From contig NZ_CP089466.1 of assembly GCF_021233415.1 (NCBI RefSeq), positions 1 to 64,000 on the forward strand: a DNA stretch of 64,000 bases. Direction: 5' to 3'. Each line of letters starts with the position of its first letter. Within the stretch, counting starts at the first letter, position 1. The notes under the pieces were generated by a model. It saw only the letters and a program-made list of their open reading frames with translations, did not search any database and was not told the origin of the DNA. Source of the DNA: Halobacterium litoreum. Its GTDB lineage: Archaea > Halobacteriota > Halobacteria > Halobacteriales > Halobacteriaceae. The translations under genes and the position numbers were made by a program. Positions 49,754 to 58,338 of the stretch are shown here, in pieces.

Positions 49754-50337
49754 AGTTCGCCCTTCGTCGACGGCGTGTCAGACCGCCGCTCGTCGACGCG
49801 CGTCGCGTCGTCCAGTGCTCGCGCGCAGGCCTTGAACAGCGCCTCGATTTCGTGATGCGCGTTCTCCCCGGACACCTCGCAGTGCAGCGTCAGCCCGGCG
49901 TTCATCGCGAACGACCGCCAGAAGTGCGCGCCCATCTGACTCGTCAGGTCGCCCACGGCGGGCTGGCTGAACTCGCCGTCGAACTCGTACAGCGGCCGCC
50001 CCGACACGTCCACGACCACCGACGCCACCGCCTCGTCCAGCGGCACGCGGCGGTCCGCGAACCGCACGATGCCGCGCTTCTCGCCGAGCGCCTCCGCGAA
50101 CGCCGACCCGAGCGCGATACCCACGTCCTCGACGGTGTGGTGGTCGTCGATGTCGAGGTCGCCGTCACACCGCACGGTCACGTCGAACAGGCCGTGCTTC
50201 GCGAACGACTCCAGCATGTGGTCGAAGAAGCCCACGCCCGTCTCCACGGTGCTGTCGCCGTCCCCGTCCACGTCCACGGTCACCTCGATGTCCGTCTCCG
50301 CCGTCGCCCGCGTCACGGCGGCCGTTCGGTCGGTCAT
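49750..50337 (-). CDS. hisB: Imidazoleglycerol-phosphate dehydratase
   Basis: 195 residues from ATG 50337. This Mn-dependent step of histidine synthesis shows paired metal motifs: [32 protein letters not shown] and [21 protein letters not shown]...[12 protein letters not shown] in outline. The length is normal. It is convergent with the kinase (4-base overlap). Confidence 0.96.
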   Translation of the reverse strand: MTDRTAAVTRATAETDIEVTVDVDGDGDSTVETGVGFFDHMLESFAKHGLFDVTVRCDGDLDIDDHHTVEDVGIALGSAFAEALGEKRGIVRFADRRVPLDEAVASVVVDVSGRPLYEFDGEFSQPAVGDLTSQMGAHFWRSFAMNAGLTLHCEVSGENAHHEIEALFKACARALDDATRVDERRSDTPSTKGEL

Positions 50338-50442
50338 TGCTTCGATGTTAGCGCGCGTCCACAAGGTCGTTGCGCTAGACTGGACGGTAGTTGACACTCG
50401 AACTGGCCTGACCTTCGAGGCCTCCTCGAAAGCCCCCTCCCG

Positions 50443-50463
50443 CGTGGCGGCTTCGCCGCCACG
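50443..50463. repeat. Perfect hairpin CGTGGCGGC/GCCGCCACG
   Basis: 9-base arms with a TTC loop, 6 bases before a second hairpin. Confidence 0.6.
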
Positions 50464-50469
50464 TTATAG

Positions 50470-50490
50470 GAGAGCGGCTCTGCCGCTCTC
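50470..50490. repeat. Perfect hairpin GAGAGCGGC/GCCGCTCTC
   Basis: 9-base arms with a TCT loop, in the same repeat unit. Confidence 0.6.
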
Positions 50491-50590
50491 CCGCTCGCGG
50501 CCGTTCGCTCGCTGCGCGCGCTCGCTCCGCTCGCGTGCTTGCTTCGCGAAGCGACCGCGACCGGTCGGCCCCTTTCGGATTCCCTACCCG

Positions 50591-51316
50591 CTACCGAACC
50601 GCTTCCTTGGCTTCTTCGAGCGTGAAGTTGCCCTCGTAGAGCGCGGTGCCGACGACGACGCCCGCCGCGCCCGCGTCCTTCAGCGCGACCACGTCGTCGA
50701 CGGTGGCGACGCCGCCGCTCGCGATGACGGGGATGTCGACGCTGTCGGCGAGGTCGCGGACCGGTTCGGTGCGAACGCCCTCCTGTTTCCCTTCGACGTC
50801 GACGTTCGTGAAGAGGATGGAGCCGGCGCCGAGGTCGGCGTAGCGCTCGGCCGCCTCGACGGGGTCGAGGCCCGTGCCCTCGGTCCATCCCTCGACGACG
50901 ACTTCGCCGTCCTTCGCGTCGAGGCTCACCATCACGCTCCCGGGGTACTCGGCGCTGATTTCGCCGACCACGTCGGGGTTCTCGACGGCCGCGGTGCCGA
51001 GGATGACGCGGTCGACGCCCCGGTCGAGGAGGTCGATTGCGTCCGCTGCGGTGCGGATGCCGCCGCCCACCTGCACGTCCACGTCCGTCGCGTCGAGGAT
51101 GCGCTCGACCGCGTCGGCGTTCGCGCGAGCGCCCTCGAACGCGCCGTCGAGGTCGACGAGGTGGAGGATGTCGGCGCCCGCGTCAACCCACCGGGTCGCC
51201 GCGTCCACCGGGTCGCCGTACCGTCGCTCGGTGCCGCGTTCGCCCTGCACTAGTTGGACGACCTCGCCGTCCTGCATGTCGACGGCGGGCACCACCGCAA
51301 ACGAGTCGAAAGCCAT
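50591..51316 (-). CDS. hisA: Phosphoribosylformimino-5-aminoimidazole carboxamide ribotide isomerase
   Basis: 241 residues from ATG 51316. TIM barrel with twofold-repeated phosphate sites: VVPAVDMQDGEVVQLVQG, LHLVDLDGAFEG, VQVGGGIRT, VILGTAAVENP, and the second-half equivalents GWTEGTGLDPVE, FTNVDVEG, VIASGGVATVDD and VVVGTALYEG. It follows hisB on the same strand after a repeat-filled gap, probably as one unit. Confidence 0.96.
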   Translation of the reverse strand: MAFDSFAVVPAVDMQDGEVVQLVQGERGTERRYGDPVDAATRWVDAGADILHLVDLDGAFEGARANADAVERILDATDVDVQVGGGIRTAADAIDLLDRGVDRVILGTAAVENPDVVGEISAEYPGSVMVSLDAKDGEVVVEGWTEGTGLDPVEAAERYADLGAGSILFTNVDVEGKQEGVRTEPVRDLADSVDIPVIASGGVATVDDVVALKDAGAAGVVVGTALYEGNFTLEEAKEAVR

Positions 51317-51466
51317 GCCCCACAATCGGCGCGCCCGCCATAAAAGGCCTCGCGTGGAGAGACGCGACGAACGCCCGTCGTAGCCCGTGAGCGTGCCGGA
51401 CGCCCGACAGCACGCTCCCGGCCCGAACAATAACTACTATGCCGGCGGGACGCGAACCGGCGCACG

Positions 51467-51856
51467 ATGCCGACGGTTGAATACCTGAACTACGAAGTAC
51501 TGGATGACCAGGGCTGGGACATGGACGACGACGACCTCTTCGAGAAGGCCGCCGACGCGGGCCTCGACGAGGAGGACTACGGCTCCCTCGACGTCGCCGA
51601 AGGCGAGTACATCCTCGAGGCCGCCGAGGCCCAGGGGTACGACTGGCCGTTCTCGTGTCGCGCCGGTGCGTGTGCGAACTGCGCGTCCATCGTCAAGGAG
51701 GGCGACATCGACATGGACATGCAACAGATCCTCTCCGACGAGGAGGTCGAGGAGAAGAACGTCCGCCTGACCTGCATCGGGTCGCCGGCGGCGGACACCG
51801 TGAAAATCGTCTACAACGCCAAGCACCTCGACTACCTCCAGAACCGCGTCATCTAA
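51467..51856 (+). CDS. fdx: Halophilic plant-type [2Fe-2S] ferredoxin
   Basis: 129 residues. The cluster ligands are in CRAGACANC (C-x4-C-x2-C) and LTCIG. The N-terminal acidic insertion of about 30 residues ([25 protein letters not shown]) is the well-known halophilic extension of Haloarcula and Halobacterium ferredoxins. It is the electron carrier for 2-oxoacid oxidoreductases and other reactions. It has its own promoter region. Confidence 0.96.
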   Translation: MPTVEYLNYEVLDDQGWDMDDDDLFEKAADAGLDEEDYGSLDVAEGEYILEAAEAQGYDWPFSCRAGACANCASIVKEGDIDMDMQQILSDEEVEEKNVRLTCIGSPAADTVKIVYNAKHLDYLQNRVI

Positions 51857-52011
51857 GCGGCGACGTGGCCGCGCGGCGGCCACCGTCGACGCGGACGCAC
51901 CGCTTTTCGGTTCGCGCCGCACGCGGACAGCGCGCGAACTCCCTCCGATTTCTCTCTACGTCGCGCGCCACCGAGACGTCCAAGGGTAACACCTAAGCGA
52001 CCGGCGTCCAC

Positions 52012-52962
52012 GTGTTCCGGGTAGTGTACGCCTCGATACCAGACCTCCTGCGGTTGGTCGCCGTGCCGGCGCTCGGGTGGGCGGCGGTCCGCGACTGGCG
52101 CACGCGTCGCGTGCCGAACGACCTCTGGTCGCCACTCGCCTTCCTCGGCATCGGTCTGCTGTTCTGGGACGGCTTGATGGCACTCGGGGTACCGGGCGGC
52201 TTCCAGCCGTTCGCGGTGCGCGCGGCGTTCAGCGTGCTGTTCATCGTCCCGCTCGCGTACGGCTTCTGGTACATCGGCGGATTCGGCGGCGCGGACGCTC
52301 GCGCGTTCATGGTGCTGGCGGTGTTGTTCCCGACGTACCCCGCGTATCAGGTCGCGGGCTACGCGCTGCCGGCGGTGGAGACTCATCTGGGCGTGTTCTC
52401 GCTGACGATTCTGACGAACGCCGTGCTCGTGGGGTTGGCGTACCCGCTCGTGCTCGGCGTGCGGAACGCGCTCGACGGCGAGTTCTCCGTGGTGATGTTC
52501 GTCGGGCGCCGCGTCCCCGTCGAGGCCCTCGCGACGATGCACGGCAGCCTGCTGGAGACCGGGTCGGGGTTCACGCGGGACGGCCTCGATTTGGACGCGC
52601 TCCGGATGTACCTGCGGTGGCGGGACGTGTCGCTCGCGGACCTCCGGGTCGACCCGGAACTCCGCGACCCGGCGACGCTCCCCGAGGAGCCCGGTGACCC
52701 GACGGACGGCGCGGTCGTCACCGACGGGAGCGGCGACCCGTGGGGCGCGGCGGCGTTCCTCGACGACATCGACAGTTCGGCGTACGGCACGACGCCCGCG
52801 GAACTCCGCGAGGGCCTCGACGTCGTCGTGGACAGCGAGGACGTGTGGGTGACGCCGGGCGTGCCGTTTATCCTCCCGCTGTTCGTCGCGCTGCTGGTCG
52901 CGCTCACGGGCGGCGACATCCTGTTTTACCTGCTGTCGACGTTCGGCGTGGTGCCGGCGTGA
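52012..52962 (+). CDS. pibD: Archaeal prepilin peptidase (PibD/FlaK type)
   Basis: 316 residues from GTG 52012. This A24 aspartyl peptidase removes class III signal peptides from archaellins and pilins. The catalytic Asp residues are D28 in AAVRDWRTRRVPN and D95 in GFGGADARAF (the GxGD-type motif). There are six spans, with a large soluble loop of about 110 residues (around 165-280) before the last span (FILPLFVALLVALTGGDILFYLL). A GTGA overlap joins it to the next gene. Confidence 0.88.
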   Translation: MFRVVYASIPDLLRLVAVPALGWAAVRDWRTRRVPNDLWSPLAFLGIGLLFWDGLMALGVPGGFQPFAVRAAFSVLFIVPLAYGFWYIGGFGGADARAFMVLAVLFPTYPAYQVAGYALPAVETHLGVFSLTILTNAVLVGLAYPLVLGVRNALDGEFSVVMFVGRRVPVEALATMHGSLLETGSGFTRDGLDLDALRMYLRWRDVSLADLRVDPELRDPATLPEEPGDPTDGAVVTDGSGDPWGAAAFLDDIDSSAYGTTPAELREGLDVVVDSEDVWVTPGVPFILPLFVALLVALTGGDILFYLLSTFGVVPA

Positions 52963-53300
52963 ACCGGCGCGTCGCGGTCGTCTTCGCGGTCCTCGTCGGC
53001 GCGGCGTTCGCGGCGGCGACGTACGTCGGCCTGTGGCGAAGTTACGAACTCGCGTTCGGCGTGTTCGTCGCGTACTCCTTCGGCGCGTGGGCGTTCGCGG
53101 ACGTCTACGACGACTGGCCCGAGGACGAGCACAACTGGGTGCAGGCGGCGTTCCCGGCGTTCGCCACCCTGCCCGCGCTAATCGGCCTCCCGGCGACGAT
53201 TCCGGTCGCCCGGCGCGCCGCCCTCGGCGTACTCGTGTTCGGCGCGGCGTACGGCGGCATCTTCCTCGGGATGGCGTGGACGCTGCGCGCGACCCGCTGA
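52959..53300 (+). CDS. Small membrane protein coupled to pibD
   Basis: 113 residues from GTG 52959. There are three to four spans: VAVVFAVLVGAAFAAATYVG, LAFGVFVAYSFGAWAFADVY, AFPAFATLPALIGLPATI and ALGVLVFGAAYGGIFLG. A polar loop (DDWPEDEHNWVQ) separates spans 2 and 3. Its stop abuts the DUF364 stop. The function is unknown; the overlap implies co-translation with the peptidase. Confidence 0.65.
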   Translation: MNRRVAVVFAVLVGAAFAAATYVGLWRSYELAFGVFVAYSFGAWAFADVYDDWPEDEHNWVQAAFPAFATLPALIGLPATIPVARRAALGVLVFGAAYGGIFLGMAWTLRATR

Positions 53301-54092
53301 CTACGCGTCGAACGCGAGGCCGGGCGCTCCCTCGGGGCCGACGACGTACACTTTCTGGACGCCGTTGTCGTGGAGGTCGGTGCCGCAGTCGCCCGCCAGC
53401 ACGCGCTCGCGCACTCGCTCCGGGTCGACCACGCGAGCGCCCGCGACGACGCTCACGCCGCGCTCGAAGGCGGGTTCGGGCCAGTGCGACGCCGTCGCGC
53501 CGACGAGCACGACGGTCGACACGCCCGCGGTTTCGAGCGCGCCGAGGTAGTCGTCGAAACCGCCGTAGACGAGCGCCGACCCGGTGAGAAAGCAGACGTC
53601 GGCGTCCGCGAACGCCGCCGCGCAGTCTCCGGGCGCGTGGGTCGTGACGGTCGCGCCAGAGGGCGCTTCGACCGACTCGGGCGGGTCGCGCTCCACGACG
53701 CGCACCGTCGCCGCCCCGAACTTCCGGAGCGCGGGCCGGAACAGGCCGACCGTTGCCACCACGTCCACGTCCGCCGAGAGCGACGCCATCGGGTCGCCCT
53801 CGCGCCACGCCATCTCCGGCGCGGACAGCGCGTTCAGCGCGGCGACGCCGACGGCGCGCGAAAGCGGGTCGGTCGCGTCGGCGGCGAGCGCCGCCAGTTC
53901 ACTCGGCTCGGTCGGCCACGCTCGCATCTCGCCCTCGGGTCGGTGCGCCAGTCCCGCCAGCCGACCCGACTCGGGGTGTGTGAGTTCCGCGAGGAGCGCG
54001 CGCTCGCCGACCGTCACGCGGGCGTCGGTCGCCTCGCTCGCCCGCTCGGCGAGGTGGTCCGCGACTCGAGCGAGGTAGTCGCCGGCGGGCAC
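53301..54092 (-). CDS. DUF364/DUF4213 Rossmann-like protein (putative metal chelation)
   Basis: 263 residues from GTG 54092. The N-terminal helical part (DYLARVADHLAERASEATDARVTVGERALLAELTHPESG in outline) leads into a Rossmann-like domain: VDVVATVGLFRPALRKFGAATVRVVERDP, then DADVCFLTGSALVYGGFDDYLG and STVVLVGATASHWPEPAFERGVSVVAG. Pfam describes this fold as putative heavy-metal chelation. It ends the cox cluster, 3 bases after xdhC, so it may act in Mo or Cu handling for CO dehydrogenase (inference). Confidence 0.72.
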   Translation of the reverse strand: MPAGDYLARVADHLAERASEATDARVTVGERALLAELTHPESGRLAGLAHRPEGEMRAWPTEPSELAALAADATDPLSRAVGVAALNALSAPEMAWREGDPMASLSADVDVVATVGLFRPALRKFGAATVRVVERDPPESVEAPSGATVTTHAPGDCAAAFADADVCFLTGSALVYGGFDDYLGALETAGVSTVVLVGATASHWPEPAFERGVSVVAGARVVDPERVRERVLAGDCGTDLHDNGVQKVYVVGPEGAPGLAFDA

Positions 54093-54095
54093 GCG

Positions 54096-55205
54096 CTACC
54101 CACCCTCGACGACGCCGTCGAGGTAGCGCTCGGGGTCGTCGGCGAACGCGTCGGCACACCCCTGCCCGCAGAAGTGGTACGTCTCGCCGCCGTGGTCGGC
54201 GGTCGCCGCGGCGTCCGCCACGTCGACGGTCATCCCGCAGACCGGGTCGACGGCCGTCTCCTCGTCGGCCTGCGCCGCGTCGTCGCGCTCCTCGTCGTCC
54301 GAGAGGTCGTCGACGACTTCCACGTCGATGGCGTCGGTCGCCGTCCGGTCGCTCGCACCGCGTCGAACGGCCACGAGTTCGGCGAGCACGCTCACGGCGA
54401 TTTCGGCGGGCGTCTCCGCGCCGATGTCGAGGCCGGCGGGCGTCGTCACGGCGTCGACCACGGATTCGGCGTCGGTGCCGAGGCGGTCGGCGACCTCCTC
54501 GGCGACCGCGTCCCGGCGCTTCCTGCTGGACACCAGTCCGACGTAGGGCGCGCCGGCGGCGAGCGCGGCGGCGACGCCCTCGGTGTCGTACTCGCCGGTC
54601 GAAGCGACGACCACGGCGGCCGCGCCAGCGACGGCGTCCGCGAGGGCGGGGTCGTCGACGGCGACCACGTCGTCCGCGCCCGCGAACTCGCCGTCGGCGT
54701 CGGCGGCGACGACGGTCACGTCGAAACTCGTCTCGCTGGCGAGGCGCGCGAGCGCCAGTGCAATCGGGGATTCGCCCACCACGACGAGACGCGGCGTCGG
54801 TACGACGGGCTCGACGAACAGTTCGAGCGTGCCGCCGCTGTGGCACGTCATCGGGTACGCCGTCAGGCCCTCGCGCTCCACGTCGGCGGGGTCGGGCGCG
54901 AGGCCGACGAGGCGCGGCTCGCCGGACTCGATGGCGGAAAGAGCCTCCTTCACGGCGACGGACTGCGCGCACGCCGCGCCACCCACCCACCCGACGAGGT
55001 CGCCGTCCGGCGTGACGACGGCGCGGTCGCCGACGTTCGCGGGGACCGGCGGCTCCCGGCGCACCACGGTCACGAGCGCGAACGGGTCGCCCGCCGCTCG
55101 CAGGTCCGCCGCGAGGTCGTCCACGCGCTCGACGGACGCGGCGGCAGCGCGCTCCGCCGCCGCGTCGTTTTGCGTTTCTCCGCCGCCGGAGGTGTCCTCG
55201 GTCAT
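54096..55205 (-). CDS. XdhC/CoxF-type maturation protein with C-terminal YHS domain
   Basis: 369 residues. The XdhC_CoxI N-domain (RAAGDPFALVTVVRREPPVPANVGDRAVVTPDGDLVGWVGGAACAQSV in outline, with the GWVGGxC motif) and a Rossmann domain (PRLVVVGESPIALALARLASE, VVASTGEYDTEGVAAALAAGAPYVGLVSSRKR) are standard for the factor that sulfurates or protects molybdenum cofactor for this enzyme family. After residue about 320 comes a YHS domain, DPVCGMTVDVADAA...ETYHFCGQGCADAFADDPERYL, a metal-binding module. The fusion suggests metal delivery in addition to cofactor insertion. It lies 3 bases after coxL. Confidence 0.87.
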   Translation of the reverse strand: MTEDTSGGGETQNDAAAERAAAASVERVDDLAADLRAAGDPFALVTVVRREPPVPANVGDRAVVTPDGDLVGWVGGAACAQSVAVKEALSAIESGEPRLVGLAPDPADVEREGLTAYPMTCHSGGTLELFVEPVVPTPRLVVVGESPIALALARLASETSFDVTVVAADADGEFAGADDVVAVDDPALADAVAGAAAVVVASTGEYDTEGVAAALAAGAPYVGLVSSRKRRDAVAEEVADRLGTDAESVVDAVTTPAGLDIGAETPAEIAVSVLAELVAVRRGASDRTATDAIDVEVVDDLSDDEERDDAAQADEETAVDPVCGMTVDVADAAATADHGGETYHFCGQGCADAFADDPERYLDGVVEGG

Positions 55206-55208
55206 CGG

Positions 55209-57704
55209 TCAGTCGTCGTCCGCGGCCGCCTCGTCGTCGGCGCCCGCATCGAAGTCGAAGCGCTCCGACGGTTCCTTCGAGAGGCCGGCGTCGTCCAGCA
55301 CCTCCCAGACGCGGTCGGCGGTCATCGGCATGTCCACGTGCCGGACGCCTGCGTGGGCCATCGCGTCCACGACGGCGTTCACGATGGCGGGCGGCGACCC
55401 GACCGTCGGGGACTCGCCGACGCCCTTCGCGCCGATGGGGTGGTGCGGGGACGGCGTGACGGTGTAGTCCGTCTCCATCTCCGGAATCTCCATCGCCGTC
55501 GGCAGGAGGTAGTTCATGAAGTCGCCGGCGGTGACGTTGCCGTCGTCGTCGTAGGTGACGTGTTCGAGCATCGCCGTGCCGATGCCCTGCGCGACGCCGC
55601 CGTGGACCTGCCCCTCGATAATCATCGGGTTGATGCGGTTCCCGCAGTCGTCGAGCGCGTAGAACTGCCGGATGTCCACCTCGCCGGTCTCCCGGTCGAC
55701 CTCCACGACGCAGACGTACGCGCCGAACGGGTACGTCATGTTCGGCGGGTCGTAGTAGTCCACGGCCTCCAGGCCGGGCTCCTCGTCTGCTGGCGAGTTC
55801 ATGTAGGAGGCGGCCGCCACCTCCTCGATGGTGACGGTGCGCTCTGGCGCGCCCTCGATGCTGAACGCGCCGCTCTCCCGGCTCCACACCACGTCCTCCT
55901 CGTCGGCTTCGAGTTCGTTCGCGGCGACGCTCTTTGCCTTCTCGCGGACCTTCCGTGCCGCGACCGCGGTCGCCGCGCCGCCGACCGGCGTGCTCCGGGA
56001 CGCGTACGTCCCGAGGCCGTAGGGCTCGGTGTCCGTGTCGCCGTGTTCGACCTCGACGCTGTCCACGTCGAGCCCGAGTTCCTCCGCGACGATTTGCGCG
56101 AACGTCGTCTCGTGGCCCTGCCCTTGGGTCTGCACGCCGATGCGGACCGTGGCCGTGCCGGTCGGGTGGACGCGAATCTCACAGGAGTCGAACATCTCGA
56201 CGCCCGCGATGTCGCACTGCTTGCCCGGGCCGGCACCCACGATTTCCGTGAACGTCGACAGCCCGATGCCCAGCAGTGTGTCGTCGTCGTTCTCGATGCG
56301 CTCGGCCTGCTCCTCCCGGAGACCGTCGTAGTCCACCGATTCGAGGGCCTTGTCGAGCGCGCGCTCGTAGTTCCCGGAGTCGTACTCCCAGCCGGTCGCG
56401 CTCTCGTACGGGAACGCGTCCTCGGGGATGAAGTTCTGCCGCCGAATCTCGGCGGGGTCGGCGTCGAGTTCCTGCGCGAGCGCCTTCACCAGTCGCTCCA
56501 CGAGGTAGACGGCCTCGGTCACGCGGAACGAACACCGGTACGCGATGCCGCCCGGCGCGGTGTTCGTGTAGTACGCGTCCAGACTCGCGTGGGCCGCCGG
56601 CACGTCGTACGATCCGGTGAAGATTTTGAAGAACCCCGCCGGGAACTTCGAGGGCTGTGCCGCCGCGTTGTACGCGCCGTGGTTCGCCAGCACCTCGGTG
56701 TCGATGCCCAGAATCTCGCCGTCCTCGGTCGCCGCGATGCGACCCGTCATGTCGTAGTCGCGCGCGAACGACGTCGTCTGCACGTTCTCGGAGCGCTCCT
56801 CGACCCACTTCACGGGCTGTTCGAGGACGTACGACGCTGCCGCCGCGACGACGTACCCCGGATAGATTGGGACCTTGTTCCCGAACCCGCCGCCCACGTC
56901 CGGCGACACGATGCGGACCTTGTGCTCGGGGATGCCCGACACCATCGAGAACAGTGTCCGGTGGGCGTGGGGCGCCTGCGAGGTCATGTGGACGGTCATC
57001 TGCTCGTCGTCCTCGTCCCAGTCGGCGACACACCCGCAGGTCTCGATGGGCGCGGGGTGGAGCCGCTGGTAGTACATGTCCTGCTCGACGGTCACGTCGG
57101 CGTCCGCGAACGCCTGCTCGGTCGCTTCCTCGTCGCCGGCCTCCCACGTGAAGATGTGGTTCGTGTCCTCCTCCAAGTCCTCGCGCACGATGGGGGCGTC
57201 CTCGGCCTTCGCGTCCGCGGCGTCCACCACGGCGTCGAGCGTGTCGTACTCGACTTCCACGCGCTCGGCGCCGTCCTTCGCGGCGTACCGGTCGGTCGCG
57301 ATGACGGCAGCGACCTCTTGGGACTGGAATTTCACCTTCTCCCGGACGAGCACCTCTTGGGTGTCGTCCATCAGCGTCGGCATCGTCGCGAGGTCGTGGG
57401 CCGCCAGGTCCTCGGCGGTGATGACCGCGACCACGTCGTCCATCGATTCGGCCCGCGAGCCGTCGATGTCCACCACGCGAGCGTGCCCGTGCGGACTCCG
57501 CACGATTTCGCAGTGGAGCATCCCGTCTTTCTTGATGTCGTCGACGTACGTCCCCTCGCCCGTCACGAATCGGCGGTCTTCCTTCCGGCGCACGTCCTCG
57601 CCCATCCCGCCGCGGTCGTGTCCACACGTCTTCTCGGGTTCCGGGCCGCCGTCCTCGTCGAACCGGAACCGCTCGTCGGGCTTCTGACTGCGGTCGCTAC
57701 TCAT
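55209..57704 (-). CDS. coxL: Form I aerobic CO dehydrogenase large subunit
   Basis: 831 residues from ATG 57704; a GTG at 57713 is an alternative. The active-site loop reads AYRCSFR with C391, the hallmark of form I CoxL whose Cys carries the Cu of the Mo-Cu centre. It is followed by VTEAVYLVERLVKALAQELD, as in the Oligotropha enzyme. Other matches: GDVGGGFGNK-type PDVGGGFGNKVPIYPGY, FTEIVGAGPGKQCDIAGVEMFDSCEIRVHPTG in part, QTQGQGHETTFAQI, YGLGTYASRSTPVGGAA, and GAKGVGESPTVGSPPA with the catalytic Glu. It oxidises CO to CO2 and passes electrons through CoxS and CoxM to the respiratory chain. Confidence 0.94.
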   Translation of the reverse strand: MSSDRSQKPDERFRFDEDGGPEPEKTCGHDRGGMGEDVRRKEDRRFVTGEGTYVDDIKKDGMLHCEIVRSPHGHARVVDIDGSRAESMDDVVAVITAEDLAAHDLATMPTLMDDTQEVLVREKVKFQSQEVAAVIATDRYAAKDGAERVEVEYDTLDAVVDAADAKAEDAPIVREDLEEDTNHIFTWEAGDEEATEQAFADADVTVEQDMYYQRLHPAPIETCGCVADWDEDDEQMTVHMTSQAPHAHRTLFSMVSGIPEHKVRIVSPDVGGGFGNKVPIYPGYVVAAAASYVLEQPVKWVEERSENVQTTSFARDYDMTGRIAATEDGEILGIDTEVLANHGAYNAAAQPSKFPAGFFKIFTGSYDVPAAHASLDAYYTNTAPGGIAYRCSFRVTEAVYLVERLVKALAQELDADPAEIRRQNFIPEDAFPYESATGWEYDSGNYERALDKALESVDYDGLREEQAERIENDDDTLLGIGLSTFTEIVGAGPGKQCDIAGVEMFDSCEIRVHPTGTATVRIGVQTQGQGHETTFAQIVAEELGLDVDSVEVEHGDTDTEPYGLGTYASRSTPVGGAATAVAARKVREKAKSVAANELEADEEDVVWSRESGAFSIEGAPERTVTIEEVAAASYMNSPADEEPGLEAVDYYDPPNMTYPFGAYVCVVEVDRETGEVDIRQFYALDDCGNRINPMIIEGQVHGGVAQGIGTAMLEHVTYDDDGNVTAGDFMNYLLPTAMEIPEMETDYTVTPSPHHPIGAKGVGESPTVGSPPAIVNAVVDAMAHAGVRHVDMPMTADRVWEVLDDAGLSKEPSERFDFDAGADDEAAADDD

Positions 57705-58335
57705 CGCCGTCACCCCGCGGGTACTCCCGCGTCAAATCGAGTGGCCTGCCCCCATCCGTCCGCCCACCGTCCGGCTCCCCGCCGTCGGCGGTCGCTTCCA
57801 CGCCCGAACTCGGGTTCTCGACCGGGGACTCCGGCGGTTCCCGGCCAGCCAGCACGTCGGCGGCGTACTCGATGGACTTCACGATGTTCTGGTAGCCCGT
57901 GCAGCGACAGAGGTTCCCGCTGATGTTCTGGCGGATTTCGGTCTCGCTCGGGTCGTCGTGTTCCTCCAGCAGGGCCTTCCCAGCGAGCATCATGCCGGGC
58001 GTGCAGAAGCCACACTGGAGGCCGTGCATCTCGTGGAACCCCTCCTGGACCGGGTGGAGGTCGCTCTCCCCCATGCCGGCCTCCGGGAGGTCCTCCATCC
58101 CCTCGACGGTCGTAATCTCGCTTCCGTCGGCCTGCGGCGCGAACTGGAGACACGACTTCACCGCCTCGCCGTCCTTGTAGACGGTACAAGCGCCGCAGTT
58201 CCCGGTGTCACAGCCGATGTGCGTGCCGGTCAAGTCGAGGTCCTCGCGGATGGCGTGGACGAGCAGTTTCCGGGGCTCTACCCGTAGTTCGCGCTCGGTG
58301 CCGTTGACGGTGAATGTAATCTCTTTCTCGGTCAT
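57697..58335 (-). CDS. coxS: CO dehydrogenase small [2Fe-2S] subunit
   Basis: 212 residues. Cluster II ligands are in CDTGNCGACTVYKDG plus SCLQ; the cluster I pairs are CGFCTPGMML and NLCRCTGYQNIVKSI. The last 45 or so residues (after DVLAGREPP) are a Gly/Asp/Pro-rich acidic tail beyond the usual 160-residue subunit. It overlaps coxL by 8 bases. Confidence 0.95.
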   Translation of the reverse strand: MTEKEITFTVNGTERELRVEPRKLLVHAIREDLDLTGTHIGCDTGNCGACTVYKDGEAVKSCLQFAPQADGSEITTVEGMEDLPEAGMGESDLHPVQEGFHEMHGLQCGFCTPGMMLAGKALLEEHDDPSETEIRQNISGNLCRCTGYQNIVKSIEYAADVLAGREPPESPVENPSSGVEATADGGEPDGGRTDGGRPLDLTREYPRGDGDE

Positions 58336-58338
58336 CGG

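Larger units (their letters stand above)
50425..50595. repeat. Extragenic repeat copy B, hairpin-rich
   Basis: Shares CGAAAGCCCC, CTCGCTG-GCGCGCTC, TCGCGTGCTTGC and GGCCCCTTTCG with copy A at 20186-20295, in the same order. It also contains two perfect hairpins (50443-50463, 50470-50490) and TTCGCGAA near 50553. It occupies most of the hisB-hisA gap. Confidence 0.55.

Noticed and set aside
10810-51440. Shared AATAACTACTAT-like stretch upstream of the ABC importer (about 10811) and ferredoxin (about 51427)
   Set aside because: Short, AT-rich and at different spacing to the starts. It is probably just promoter composition.
53370-57923. A 1517-codon open frame on the plus strand opposite the cox genes
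   Set aside because: It is antisense to coxL, xdhC and DUF364, which have clear family motifs. Such long shadows arise from the high GC at third codon positions, and the translation is Arg/Val/Gly-rich with no domain.
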